In this document: positions 11,097 to 26,000 of the stretch, piece after piece
Numbering within the stretch: position 1 is the first letter of the stretch
How the letters are laid out: each line of letters opens with the position of its first letter
NCBI GenBank assembly: GCA_017590115.1
Contig: JAGGNK010003335.1
Coordinates: forward strand, 12,541,906 to 12,605,905
Length of the DNA: 64,000 bases
Direction: 5' to 3'
Source of the DNA: Montifringilla adamsi
Lineage: Eukaryota > Chordata > Aves > Passeriformes > Passeridae
The notes under the pieces: model-generated
Told to the model about the DNA's origin: nothing
What the model saw: only the letters and a program-made list of their open reading frames with translations
Database searches by the model: none
Position numbers and translations under genes: made by a program

Positions 11097-14000
11097 CTGT
11101 GGAGTGAAGATACTGCCAGATCACCACACTCGAGACAAAGTAGGAGGTGACAATTCTGCTGGCTCCCACCACATCCAGGTGGATGAAGCTACAAAAAGCC
11201 TCGGAGTGTGATGGTGGGAGTGTTCTGCACCAGAATGCACAACTGAACATCCAGAGTGCAGGAAGATGCAGGACAAGAGGTAAAAGCAAAGCTGAGATAA
11301 GGAACAGGACCAGATTGGATAGAAAAACCTCAAGCTACTCTGCAGTTCCAAACTTTACTGAGGAGGTTTTAATGAAGTTTCTCTTCTCAAAATCCCACGC
11401 TTTTATTTTTAAAGTTCCAAGTTATCACACAGGTGGCAGAGCCTGCATGTGACTGACACACCTGCACCTGCTCAGAGGGGCTGATAATGCTGGGCTGTGC
11501 ATTGCCAGACAGAGCCTGATGTGCAGGGCTATTTGACTTGAGAAAACATAAAACATGTATTTTCCATTTAATCTCTTATTTAATCTCTACTCTTCTCACT
11601 TCACCTTAGGATCAATGCCCTACAATACCAGCAAATCCAGAGCTGGCACAAGTTACCTCCTTCCCTCCTGCTCTGCTTGTCTATCTCACCTCCCTGGATG
11701 TGACCTGTGCCATGCACTTGTTCTCTCATGTGACAAGGGAAATGACTCTGTTCTGCTGCATTTGCAAGAGTGCAGAACCAGCTACTTACAGGTGCATGTT
11801 GGGAGAGCCTGTGGAGTCCAGCACTGAGGCTGCAGAGGTGCTGTCACTGTCATCTTGATCCAGGGCCTGAGCACTCATCTCAGGTGAATGCAGCTCATCT
11901 GAAGGGGGCTCTCCAGGTGTGTCTTCATTCTCTTCCTGAAGAGCACAGAGGACACATCTAAAATGGCAGCACATTACCTGAATCCTTCATCTAGAAGCCA
12001 GCCTGCTGCATATCCCTTTGCTGCATCCAGGCTCAGCTGGGAGCTTGCCTGCTCTGTTACTCAGAGGATGCTGTTTGACCTCACTCAGACCTTCCCAGCA
12101 GGAGCTGTGTGTGATCTCTTGGATGACATCCACCCCTGGCTGACACAAACCCTGTGCAGCTGAGTGGTGCCCAGTGTTGTGTCTGCTCTCTGGGAAGAGT
12201 CATGGATGTAGAGAGGGCAATCAGGAGCTGAGGTAAGACTGCCTCAGGCTTGGTAAAGCTGCAGATACAGATAACAGGAACCCCCAGAGTTCAACAAGGT
12301 TGTTTCCTCACAAACTCCCACGTTAAAATGACAGGGAATAGACTCAGCCAGGAAGGAGACTGCTGCTGTTGTTGTAGTGGTTTGCCAGTAAAATGCTCAG
12401 TGGGATTTCATGCAGGAGCACCTCAGAATCCTCAACAGATCTGAAGCACGAGCAGACTTCTCAGAAACTGGACACTGTGTGTTTGGCTGTGACCACTGGG
12501 AGAACTGAGAGGGAGCTGCTGGGAGTAACAGCAGTTGAGAGCAGATAACTGCTGGGAATACACTGTCCTGGCTGAACAGGTGAAATCCTGGGGGTTATTT
12601 GTCTCCAGTGTCCTGAGTTTGCAAGAGAACAAGTGTGGAAAGATGGCCCTGTTCCTCCAGTGCTGTGCTGCTTTCCCAGGAATACCCAGCAGGCTGGTGG
12701 GAGCCCACAGCCCCAAACACAGGACTGATGCAAACCCAGGCTAGACAGTGCCTGCTTCTAAGACATGACAGTCCCCAGGGGCAGATGGTTATTGCTGGCA
12801 CAGCCACGTGGGCCTGAAACCAGCCAAGCTGTGCTGCAAAACACAGCAATTAGAACCAGGCAAGTATTCCAACCTTGCCTTAAACCTGAGAGCAGCCTGC
12901 CAGCTCTCATGAGTCACCTTTACACTGCCAAGGAGCAATTCCTCCAACTCACATCTGAGGGTTTCATCTGTAACAAGCTTCCTGTTTATACACAGCCATA
13001 CATAAAAAACACCCTTCCCTCATACATTTTTTCTGTGTTCCTCGTGTGTTTTGTCTCCCCTCTCAGACCCTGGGGCTCCCCATCTCTTCTAGAGCTGGTT
13101 TCCTTCACTGTCTCATCTCTCACCCAGGGCTAGAGACTCTTTCAGGACCACCACTCTCCTACCTCTCTTCCCAGGAAGTTTCCTTCCTCATCTTCTGCCA
13201 GGATGTGCAGTTGACTTTCCTCTGCTCCTGAGACTGCTGTTCCTGTGGTCTTTTCCTGGCTCCTCACTTCCTCCCCATCACTCTGCTTCCCTGAGCCACA
13301 ATAATCCCACAGAGTCTGTGATGACTCTGTGCTGCCAATGCAGAAAGATTCCAACATCTGGGTTACCTGCAAGACAGTGATTTATTACTAAAAATTGTGA
13401 AGGCAAAAGGGAGAAGAAATAAACAGCAGAGATGCTATTTTTGCAATCGCTCACGAACGCCTTTCCATTTTTAGGAATCCTTGCAAAATCTGATGAAGCC
13501 TTGTGTTATTATTACAGTGTCAGTTCACTGACATTTCTGTGCTTAAGGGTGAGCTGTGTTTTGGCAAAGCAGCTGCTTGGGTGCAGTGGGAGCTCCAAAA
13601 GGGAGGAAAGGCTGGGCTTGGGCTGGGGAGAACGTGAACCCAGAGCTTCTGCTGTGCCCCCAGACTGTTTCTGTTGGTATGGATGGTGCAGGCCCTGCAA
13701 AGCCCAATGTTTCAGGAGGGCCTGAACTTTGCTGCCCACCTTCCTGTAATCCAACCAGCCCTACCTCCAAGAGGAACTGGAGAGGACTGTCATTTTCACA
13801 TGGCTTCTCTGCCTCGTGGTAATCTTCACTGTCATCCTTCCAGAGAGGCTCACTCAGCTCCATCTCACGGTCTGCCTCTTGGCTGCTCCCCTCTACCTTC
13901 CCCATGGCCTCCTCTTCAGTATTTCTCCAGCTCATCACATCCAGCTCCAAGCTTGAATCCCAGTCAGGAAGAGACTGGAAATCACTGTTCTCTGACTTGA

Positions 14001-17000
14001 TGGGAGATTCCAACTCAGACTTCCAGGCATGGCCCATCTGCAAACAATGAAAATAAAGCAATTTCATGGTACCCTGATCCAGGAACTGCCAAGCCCAGCT
14101 CATTTCTTGACACCCTTGGAGGACTACAGCATGGGAAGGACTCTGAGGTGAGCAGCCTTCACCTCACAGCACATGGCAGGGCTGCAGCTCTGCTACACAG
14201 CAACTGAATTTCAGGTTTTCTGGTGCTTTTGCTGTGCTCTCTCCCTGCCCTGGTCAGTGGGTCACTGCTCAGGGCATGCTGAGCTGTCTGGGAGCATGTG
14301 GCTTTGCTGATGCTCCATATTTCAGGTGCTGAAGGCACCCAGCAAGCTCAGACCGAGTCCTGCTGGGGCTCCTCAGCTGCTGAGTGCTGGGAACAACTGG
14401 TGACTCCAAGGACAACTCACTGAAATTCCACTTGCTGCCCCCTGAGAACTTTTTATAGTGGAGATAACTTACTCCAAACCTTACAGACAGAGTTTTGAAA
14501 GTGACAGGTGTGATTTATCTGGATGGTAATATCTCATGTACCTGAGCCAGAACAATTATAACCACACAGTCGTCACACACCAACAGGCACAGTTCCATCC
14601 ACTGCAGAAAATACCAGTTTGCATTCTCTTAAGAAGGAGATTCTCTTTCATCTCTGTTCATTAGTCCATGCCTAAATGTCTTCTACTGCATGAGTGCACT
14701 CTGAGTCCTCTAAGCCTGGGGAATTCATTGCAGAGCCACATTACAACAGTAAAGGATGTCACAAAATCCTCACCTTGCCACTGAATGGAGCTGCCTGGAT
14801 GCTGTACCTATGGAGAATTCTATGCATTAATTAACACTGTCTTTAGAGTCTTCAGTTAATTACGTACAACCTAATTTTTTCAGAGTTTTACACAAGCACA
14901 TTTTTCACCGATTGTCTTTTCCATTCTCAGGACTGCTAGCACAGCTCCAAATTCAGCTTATGGTGCATAACTGGGAGAAATACAGAATCCACTGGGTCTG
15001 GGATGAGAACGCTGCTTTGCTTATTTTGTGAACTTGGAAGCAGAGTTGGGATCTGAAAGCCTGTCCTGCTGAAACCTCTTTCAAAGTTCACTTCAGTGGC
15101 AGCAGATGAAATTTGATGAGGTAGGAGATAACATTACCTGCTCTCAGCTTCCAGGTGAGGGAGTTGGGCAAACTGAGATTCCATCTGAGGAGAAAGCCTG
15201 TGCCTGGAGCTCTTCTCCTGCTGCCACAAGCAGAGGCACAGAAAAGCCTCAGCCTGGGGTAATCTGATCACTTGTGATCATCCTTCTGCGCTCCAGAGGG
15301 ATAAATGCTGAAAATCAGGAAGTCCTGGGAACTTGGGCATAAGATTAAAGAGATCTTCAGCCTTATGTTCAGTTTTACCAAATCTTGGAAGACTCAAGAT
15401 GCCAGAGAGCAGAACAGAGAACAGTGCAAGACATGATGAGTGAAATAATCACAGACAGCTCAGCTCTACACCAATTCCGGACAAAATGACACAGACTTGA
15501 ACTTTAATTAAGAATTGCCTGACAGTTCTTAATTATGTTGGCTACGTAAGTCACTAGCAAAGAACCTCTCTCAAACTGGAAAGTTTTAGTTCACTTTGCA
15601 GAGATCAGACACTGCACAACCCTAGCTGTTCTGGGAAAAAGCTGTTAGAAATCAAAAAGACAGCCTTTAAAAAGAACTTACATGTCAAAACAAGAAAAAT
15701 GATAAAAGCCTGAGCTCTAATAAATGAAATGTAGAATCCACATAAAGTAGGAAAAAAAAAAAAAAAGGAAAAAGAGAACAATTTGCTAAAGACATAAAAG
15801 CAAATAAAAACAAAAAACTTCATCAAAAACATCAGAAGCAGAGAGCTGCCAGATGATCAGTGGGGATGAAACATGATCAGTGCCAAATATCTCAGTGGAA
15901 AATAGGGCCAGTTGGAAAAACCAAATTAATCATCATTATCAGCAGTTGCCACAGAGGAGCTCACATGAGACCTTCTCTTGGGATGGGTCTGAGAGATGAT
16001 ATCTAATTAAAATGTCAACAGGGGAGATTTTAGAACAATTTGAGAGAGTGAATAAACCTTAGAACCACTGGGATTTATTTGTGAGATCTAAAGAAGCTTA
16101 AATATAACGTGACCAAGCCTATGCTGTGTAAGTTGTCATTTAAGAAGAAAACCAAAAAGGGGTGACAGTTTTATCTGTCTGTAAAAGGGTGGGTGCTGGG
16201 AGATGCAGCACAGTAAAACACAGCTCTGTACCAGACAGATTAGAACAAAGTATTAGGAAGAAGAGAATTAGTAAGTAGTCAGAGCATGAGATGATGAATT
16301 GGGAAAGAGGGAATGAGGCTCCATAGAGAAAATCCTGTCTTGGAACTTTAAAGCTCTTAAAATCATTAAAGACTATTAAAATGTCATGGGACAAGAGAAA
16401 AGGCTGAGAGAAAAATACCTGGTTAGGAAAAGAAACCAAGGGTAGGAGGGAACAGCAATGCTTGCTGTGATGGAAGCAAGTCACCAGAGGGTCTGAGAAA
16501 GGTCTTCTCCTGTGCTGCATCTTCATTTTTACAGCAGAGACAATGGCAGGGCAGAGGTGTTAGAGATGGAGCCAGACTCTTCTCAGAGCCCAAAGTGACA
16601 GGAGACAGGGATGACAAGTTGCCCCACAGGAAATTCTGACTGGGTGTAAGGTAAATATTTGAAGCTGGCCCTGCTCTGAGCAGCTGAATGAAGTAAGGGA
16701 ATGTACAGAGGTTCTTTCCAACTTAGAATCGTGGAACAGGTTGGGTTGGGAGGGACCTTTAAAGGCTGACTGGTCCTGCCCCCCTGCCATGGGCAGGGAC
16801 ACCTTCCACTATCCCAAGCTGTTCAGAGCCTCATCCAACTTGGCCTCCAATACTTCAGGGATGGGGCATCCACAGCTTCTCCAGGTAACCCGTGCCAGGG
16901 CCTCCCCACCCTCATTGTAAAAAAAAAAAAAATCTTCACTCAGTCTAAATAGGCCCTCTTTTAGTTTAGAACCATCACCTTGTCCTGTCACAACAGGCAA

Positions 17001-20000
17001 TGCTAAAATGTTTGTCCCTAACTGAAATCACTCCATAAAATGCATGAAAGACAAAGATCTCTGTAACTTTTTGTGCTATGAACTGAGAACAATAAAAATT
17101 CAAACCAGAAGTTTGCTCCCGGGTTTAACAGCCAAGGACAATTAACCAATCACCAATCCAAGGGAGTTTCAGCATTTCCACATCAGTAAGGTGACTCTTG
17201 GTGAAAATTCACCTCAGCAATACACAGGACTTGACACAGCAGGCACGGCCAACTTCAACACTGAACTTGTGAAAATTGAGAACTCTTACTGGATAAGGGA
17301 ACAATGCCTCTGGTCTTAATCCCAGTGACTCAGTTTCCTGAAACCTGTCTACCAGAAAGCTGCACCCTGGATATGCTGCACGGAGGGCAGAGCACTCCCA
17401 GCTGCTGCAGCAATCATGGATGGTGTCATTCTGTTGTTTTCTTTTCCCCCATGGAAGGTTGTGTGGGCAGAAAACATGCAAGTTTCATCTCAGGTCATAT
17501 GAGCAGAAAAAGTCACTTGGAAATCCTTCAGAGAACTTAAACCTTCATGTTGCTGAGGAAAAGGACTGTAATTCCCAGTAGAAACAGGGCACAAGCTCAG
17601 ATGTGAAACCAGGTACTGGCAATCCTGCCTACGGCTGCTGGGATCACAGATTTTCACTCTGACTAGTGCAGCCTCCACAGATCTCAGGGGAAAGAATGTC
17701 AAGTCCTTTTCAATGCATTTTCTCCTAAGGAAAGCTCCAACAAGACTGCAGTATTTAACTTCTCAAGGTTTGATCTCCAGTGTCACCACAGTGCTGCTGT
17801 ATCCTCACACACTCAAGCAGGGAATCTTCCTCTCCATGCAAGCACTGCGCAGCATTCCTGTGATTTATGGATTGTCTCTAACACCAGAGCTCTGCCATGC
17901 ATGTGTGCTACAGGGATAACTGGAAAAGAATTATATTTGCAGATAGTCCAGGTGGGGATCCAGGCTTGTACCACAGGGCTCCTCCCTGCAGAGCTGTGAT
18001 GCTCAGTACACTGCACACGGGTTTGTTCCCAGATTTTAATATACATCACATTTACACAGCACTAGTAAAAATCTGTACACTTCACATTACAGTACGTACG
18101 AGCCACCAGCTGCTAGCTAACACCAGAACACTGATGAAGCCCAAGACAACTGCCCTAAAACAGGCAGGGGGGCTGGTCTTCCCCTCTAGGGGAGTTTCTT
18201 TGGGTTACACATTCTGACAAGACACTGCTTTCCAGAAGGGCAAGCGAAGGTGGTGAACCAGGTCCCAGAAATGGACCTGCAGCTTTTCTTCCTCCTCCAA
18301 CAGCTGTTAAGAGCTGTCTGCTCACACTCCAGCTCCGGATGCCTGGGATTCTGCTGGGATTTTGTGTCTGCAGCATCATTTCTTCATCTTCATGTCTGCC
18401 TCGATGGCGCAGCGCCGCCCTCTGGTGCCTCCGTCCTGCTCACAAGGCAAACAAACAGAGTTACACAACCCCACGGGAACGTCCCTCCGGCAGGCAGGAG
18501 GGAAGGAGGGAGGGACAGAGGAAATTCTGTATCTGGCAACAACTTTTCATGCCTTCCCATCAGGAGAAAGGGAAGCTGTCCCTGCCAAGGCCTGCCTGCA
18601 GACCTACCTGAAGTTGGATCTGGCCACAGCAGGGTGCTGGGCTTGGCAGCATCTCTGCCCTGCTGGAGCCAGGGCACACAGAGACAACACCTCTGGCCCA
18701 GATGTAGATGCTTTTGGAGCCTGGACAGTGCAGGCTTCCCCCTAAGCAACAGACTCTAGCTTAAGGTGGGAAAAGGAAAACTGCTGACTAACCTACCTTA
18801 TCAGCTGATCCCTATGGGAAGTGCTCCTCCAGCTGAGTGACCCTGGCACTAGCTCCCTAGTTCCTCCACACAGCTCCTTTCCACGAGCAGAAGGTGAGCT
18901 GAGAGCTTCCTCTGATCCTCTCTCTGGCTGATCTGCTGCCTCTCCTGGAGTACTCCTTTGTCTTTAGATACATGTGAGAGGTAAGCACAGCTCTCCATCT
19001 TCCTCCTCTCTCTCCTCACAGTAACTCAGAGACTTGGGGCTTCCCAGAGGGAATATTTTTCCAAACACTTCCAGATCACCACAGGCACAGAGCAAGATAT
19101 TTCTGCAGAGTCTTATTTGCTTTCTGAACCAGGAACGGATAAAGGACACACAGCTGACTCCTCACTCTCCCAAGACCTTTTGTACTGCCTCGGACGTGTG
19201 GAAGGGGCAGCTGTATAAACATGAGAGATGTAGGAACTACAGGACTGCACCACTTGGTTTGTCTTCCCACTTACATGGAAAGAAAGCAGGAGAGAAGTCA
19301 TGGAAAAAAGCAAAAGCAGATGACAAAACAAAAACACTTGGAACCAGAAGAAAAGACTGAAGCCCCACCCGCTCACCCATTTTGAGAGTAAGGGACTGAG
19401 ATTTCTATTCTCAGCTCACAGTGGTGCAGCCCCCAAGTCAAACACACCCTGCTGCAGTGCTAAGGATGCTGTGACAGTGCAGTGATCACCCAGACAAGGA
19501 GCAGAGCACCTGGCAGCAGTACTGCAGAACCTGCTGGAGCCTTTCAATACTTACAAAGAGAGAGAGAAGGAAGGCAGGAGAGCCCATTGGGACACTGTCC
19601 TGTTAAAAGGCCAAACAGAAGGACTTATCAGGCATCAGCTACGGAAATGCACACACCACACAGAAGCACTGAGCCCACACATGAGCATAGAGGAACATGT
19701 GCCCCACTCCCCTTCCTGCACGGCGTCAGTCTTATGCAGCAGGAACATAAAAACAGACAAAAAGAGGGATACTGCGAGAGCCAGAATGCCAGGAAAGGGA
19801 TATTCCCTCCACAGCCACAGCAAGTTTTCCTGGTCTACCAAACAATTCCTGCTCAGTGCAGCTGTCACTAGAACTCAGCAGGCAGCCCCTGCTGTCACAG
19901 TGTTGTGTGCACCAGAGAGTACCTGAGATCACTTCATCAAGTTTGCATGTGTCTTTATAGAAGAAAAAACCACAAACCTTCATTGCTTAGATCAGTGTGG

Positions 20001-23000
20001 AATTCAAAGGTTCTCTGGTGTATTTTACACAGCAAACCAACCAGAGGTGACTGATTCTCTAGCTCTAAAAACCTGACTAGAAAGTGAAGGATATGGCAAT
20101 TCCCTTCACCTTTCTGCCATACCATAGAATCACAGAATGTGTGGAGTCAGAGGGGAACCACAAGGATCACTGAGTCCAGCTCCCTGCCCTGCAGGCCCAT
20201 CCCAAAGAGGCACACCATGTGCCTGAGAGTATTCACACCTCTTCCAATACTCTGCTCATTTTCCTACAGTTTTTATCACCTGCTTTTTAAAACCAGGTAA
20301 TATAAATATTTGGATTACAGAAAAAACTCATGAGACCTGCCTCAGGCATGCTGTACAGTTCCAGAACTGAAATCTAATCAACAGACATTTAAAGAAAAGT
20401 TGTTCACATGAAGTTGCTGGTGTGGGAACTTTTGCCTCCTTGGTGTGGGAACTTCATGCACTATCTTGGGATTCTTTAGAAGATCCCAAGTGCCCTTGCA
20501 CAGGGTGCAGCATTCTCACCTTCTCCGAAGCATCCTGCTTGCGAGTGGAGTCTCGCCCCCGCAGGCTCTTTGCACTGATCCCTGACTCTGATGTTTGCAT
20601 CATCAGTTGTGTGGCCAGAAATTGCTGCAAGGAAACCACACTCTCTTAAGATTGTCAGGCAAAACAAGCTCAGTAAGTGCATGTCAGTTAACTATCACAG
20701 ACCACAGGCTGGGAATGATTGGGTCAGAGGCAGTTTCAGTTCCTTGTGTGCTGCTCAGAATAAGTTCCCCAATTTACCTCAGAAGCCACAAGTCCTGAGG
20801 AACTACAAAACCCCAATTCAAATTCAACCCTGCCAGCTGGGACATTCTGCTTCAAAGGATATTTTAAATAGCATAAATTCACAGGGCAGTTTCATGTGCA
20901 CTTTATAGCAACATAAACCAGCACAGCCACCCAGAGAAGCTGTCGCGTCCCCTGTCATTCACCGTTCCTGTTGCTCGTTTCTGTTCCTGAACCACACCCT
21001 AGTTCTTGCTGGCCTAAGCATTTCCCTGAAGGAAATTACACTTGAAATTGGTCAGGGATGAACATATAAAAAAATTTAGCTGTGTTACTATTAACTCGCC
21101 CACAATCTAGCTCAACATAAACACCTGAGCTACCATGAGAGAGAAGCAGGGAAGGACAGGACCCACTGCATTCAAACGCACTGGGAGGGAAACTGTGGTA
21201 CAGCCACACCTATGGACCGAGGCAGATGCTCTCTCCTGCACTGGCCTCAGCTCTGTACTTTACCTGGATCTGCTCCAGGACATCTCTCTGCATCTCCACA
21301 GCCATGTGGTACACATCATGGTCAGAGCTGTTGTACATCACTGCATTCTGAAACATCAGCATAATATCGCGCTGGAACTCGGCTGTGGTTCGGATCAGCC
21401 CGTTCTCAATGTTCTTTTTGATGGTAGATAAATCCATTGGCCTGTGAAAGAAATGCAGGCAAAACTGCAACAGAAATGCTTAACTCTTTCCCATCTCCTT
21501 TGGAAACAGCCCTGGGTCTGTAACGTGTTTGGTTACAGTGTCTACTTTATTCAGCTGAACAGGTTCTCCCCCATGGGCTGTGCTCCCCAGTACAAGGCCT
21601 GGGTCACAAGACCCAAGGTGTCCAGCAGTAACCTGGAATAGTAACAACAGCCTCAGAGATCTCTCAGGAGAGGCATCTGCCTTCTCCAGGCACCACTGAC
21701 AAGAGAAACTAAGGAGCCACTGAGCTTGAACTGTTTACAAGAGATTTCAGCAGATAGCAGGAGATTCTGGTAATTCTTCCAGAAAAGTCCACCATCTGGG
21801 ACAGTAAAAAATACCGATTAAAGAACAGTTTCTAGGAATTCCAAAGGTTAAATCCTACTCTTGGCTAGAAACTGAGAGAAACAGATCAGTTTTACCTTAT
21901 TGATAAAACAGTCTGTGTAAGTCAGGGTACTTCACTCAAAGTCAGGACTGTGCACAGACAGTGCCTGTTACTGATGATGACTGTTCTTGGGGAAACCTGC
22001 TGAATCTGTCAGAAAAAGAATACTTTTCCAAGTCTCCACAGCAGGCAAAACCAACATTGTTCCTGCCAGAAATCCCTACAAATATGCAAGCATACAGAGT
22101 TCTGATGACAGAAGGCTGCTGGGACTCACCTCTGCACGATGCTGTGGTAGCCTGGTGCTATGTCATCGGTTACAGGCTGTAAGAAGACATTGGCATACCT
22201 GCAGAGAAAAAGAGTCCACTCAGTGCCTGTCCTTGCTGGTAAATATTTGTTTCATGCTCTCCTGTTCATTTGTCTGTAACAATATGACTCATCATCTCCC
22301 AAGAGAGATAAGCCTCTGAGATGGGAGAGTGGAGACTTGTCTAGGATTAGTCACTTCTTTCTGCCAAGACATCAAACTCACCTGTGATTAGCTGCTGCTC
22401 TCCAAACCAGCATGATGGCTTTCTTCCAGATCTTCTGAGCCTGTATTGCTTCCTGGTCCTCACTGCACACTGAGCTGGGAAGAGAAGAACATAATTCCTT
22501 CAGGAGTCTGACTGCTGCCTCAGAGCAGAAAACTCATGGTTTGTTTTGTCCTTGACATGCCCGTGCTAATCCACGCCAAAGACAGAAGGAAAAAGTGGGA
22601 GCTGGTACCGGAGTGCTGTCTGCACACTTGCCCTTGTAAGCAAGAACCAAACAAATCATCAACAAATTCTCCCTTAGGACCCACTCAGCAAGCCAGAAAT
22701 GGGAATGCTGCAGTCCCTGTGTGCCCTGACACTCACAACTGCGAGGAGGCCGGGCTGCTGGGGATGGAGTCGGCGAGCGCGTGCGACTGCAAGGGCGCGT
22801 TGTGGACGCTGAAGCCGTCGTCGCTCTCGCTCACGGGGGGCTCGTTATCCATCTCTGAGAGATAGCCCTCCCCCTGGTCTTCTTCTTTGGGTTCCTCCAA
22901 ACTGGCAGCCTCACTGGCACCGTCCTCATCATCCTCCTCACCCTGTCCATCCTGAAACACAGAGTCCATCAGCTGGCTACAGCAGCCACTCAGCGCCTCC

Positions 23001-26000
23001 AAAGCAACTACAGTTCTGTGAGCAAAGTGACTTTCTTGTGAGGCTGCTGACAACTGTACAGGCACTTCCACAAAATCCCAGTCTCTCCAGCCTGCCTGCT
23101 TGTCCCACAGACCCAGAAGCACATACATAAGCACCTTTACATTCTGAAGCCATCTCCCCTTCAGCTGCAGACTGCTCAAAGTGCAGAAAGCTCAATACAA
23201 GCTTTGCCTTTCAGCAGACAGCAGCAGCAAGATGTTGCTAATTAACTCAAGATGACTAAAACCAACAGGGAATTACCTTCATCTGACTCCTAAACAGGGC
23301 TTGGGCCTCCTCCTTCATTGATTCTGTGAAAGAAAGAAATGCAGAAAGATTGATTCTCCCAAGCAGCCTTTCCTACAAAAGCTCCTGCACCAACGCCTAC
23401 TGTCCTGCAGTAATTACCACTGTTCCTACAGGTATCTTTTCTCCCTCCTCCCCAAAAATACTGAACCAGATAACTAACAACTATCCAGCTAATAATGTTG
23501 CATGTAAAAGATTTCCTAGCTGAATTAAGTTACCTGACAGCTCAAATTTGTGCTGAACATCAGCCTGTGAGGAGTCTTCACTCACATTTGGGACTTGTGG
23601 AGGGGATGAATCATCATCAGGTGGGGTCTGGAGGGAAGAGAAATGCACAAATCTAGATGTTTGTGTCAGCTTACTTCAGTGAAGGTGTGGGCACATCTCA
23701 CTCACCCTAACCTAACTCCAGGCAATGAGGTTCACTGGGCACCTTCCCAGCAGCAATTCTGCACATGGGTGGGGGCAGATACACAAAGGTACTGCCTAAA
23801 GCAGAGCTGCTCTGCACATCAGCAGCCTGACTCCCAGGAAAACAGTCAGTCACATTCACTTAAGGGTCACTTCAAGCCAGCACTCATCCTTCCTCTGAAC
23901 TTTGCTCCTACCTGCCACAACTGCTCCTCTCTTTCCCCACACCAGTTCCAGGCAGCCTCTGTGACCACATACCTCTGTCTTCACTGGATTGAGCACAGCA
24001 TCTTCTCCCTGGGATGACTCTATTTTGATTTCGGAAGTCTCTCCTGATGTTACAGCTGCTCTTTGATCTTCTTCTATCTCTTGGTTTCTAAGCTCTGGAG
24101 TTTCTGTCACTCTTGCAGTTGCTGGTATGGTTTCTTCAGGGCCCAGCTGACTCTGGTCCTGCTCTGCAAGTTCGGTCTTTATTTCTGACCCCAGCTCACT
24201 GATGCCCATCAGGTCTCGAATTCCCTTTGCCTCTGGCTCCTCACACTCCAGTCTCTCCTGCTTCACAGTCACAGAGACTTGTGGCATCTGGGCCTGTTTC
24301 TCATGCTCCTGACGAATTGAATGTTCCCACGGGCCAGGAAGGGTCTGAGGGTCATCGGTATCTTCGCAGAAGGAAGACAGAGCAGCTTCAACAACTGCTG
24401 CATCCAGGACTTCAGGGTGGTCGTCTACCTTTATTGTCAAAACAAACACAGCAGTGCAGGCCAAGGTCAGAAAGAGGGATTAAAGAAAAGTTCATGTTAT
24501 TTGGTACTGAGACAATTGTGGAAATCCCAGTCTACTCCATTTACAAAGTTGCCTGTTTTCAGCCAGATTTCTATCACTCCCTGTGAGTGTTTCTCCTGAA
24601 GCTTCAGTTTCAGAAATATGGCACTTCTGGAAAGGATTCTGTGAGCAGTGCTCAGCTGTCTGCCAGAGACATGACCCAAACCCTACCCTCCAAGGAATAA
24701 AGACATTTCTTTTTGTACTCTGAAAGGGAGCACCAGTGTCAGACAGGCAGCAGTGGTGTCCTTTCCTGTTCATCTGGAAAATGATGGTGAGAATGTGCAT
24801 TCTGGAATAGTTATTTCTTGCTTGTTTAAGCTAAATTGATGAACAGCAATCATTTGAGATTAACCCAACTGAATGTGGAGCAAAAGGACTCTGCTTTCCC
24901 CATTTACCTTGTCCTCAATGATGGCTATAATATTTCCAACTGTATCAAAGTCCAGCTCTTCCCCCGTATAGGACACTGCAATATCCATTTTTTCAGCCAA
25001 ATCCAGATCTTCTTTCCCATCCATGCAGTGATCTTTGGAAGATCCTGCAGTGCTGCCAGCCCCAGAACCCAGGCACTCTTTCTTGATGGAATCAATGATC
25101 ATAGATATTTCACTGCTGTCCATGGACACTGTCACAGTATGGGAATCAGACACTGCCTCCATGGAAACACAGGCTTCTGGCTGGCTCACTGCACAGGGAT
25201 GAGAGGGACAATCAGAGACCAAGCTGGAGGATTCCCCACATAAACCAACACTGCAGTGGGTAAGACCAAGCACCAACCACAGGTATCCCAGGCCCACTGA
25301 CCCCACCACAGCTTAGAATAATAAAACACCAATACAGGTCTGCTTTCCCAAAGGAGAGCAAAGTGAGATTCCAACCCCTGAACCGCAGTCCAGCAAATCA
25401 CCAGCACCTCCACCCGCACCCAGCAAACCCTGTTTAAAACCATCTGTTTGCTCCAGAACCCAGCCATAACCATCCTTTTTGGCCAGGACGGCGAGCCTGA
25501 GGCGACAAAGCCCAGCTGAGAGCTCGCAGGGCGCTGATCCCATGGGAAGTTCTGCTTTCCAGCAGGACGCGACCTCTGAGTGCGTAGTCAGGAACGCACC
25601 TGTGGCTACGCTTTCTGCAGCTGCAGCTGGAGGCACAACGGCTGGTGCTGACAGCGTGGGCATCATGACAATAGTGGCCTGGGACACAGGCTCTACGGGG
25701 GGTGGCAGGAGCTTAGCTGGAGGCTCGCTGGCAACAGCGGAGAAGGAAGCAAGAGGTGAGGTGAACTGTGCAGGACCAGCTTCTAAAAGCCGGGAAAGCG
25801 TAGGAGCACCTAACAGAGAGTAGAAGGGAAAAGCACATGAGCAAGAAGCAGCCACCACTGAAGTCCACAAAGCCACCACTGGGCTCTTCGCTGTCTGGTG
25901 GCTTCTTCTGGGAAAAGACACAGAGATACCTATAAAGAGTCCCAAAAGCTGTACAGAGAACCTGCACCAAAAAATGCACGACTCCGCTTGTGTGTGCAGT

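Larger units (their letters stand above)
14038..18375 (-). other. BRD8: BRD8 intronic stretch between alternative 3' ends
   Basis: About 4.3 kb without coding exons of the long form. For the short form, the part just below 18376 is 3' UTR. It holds an A-rich run near 15751-15766, one CR1 fragment (about 16722-17010), and otherwise AT-rich unique sequence in which I recognise nothing. Confidence 0.7.
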
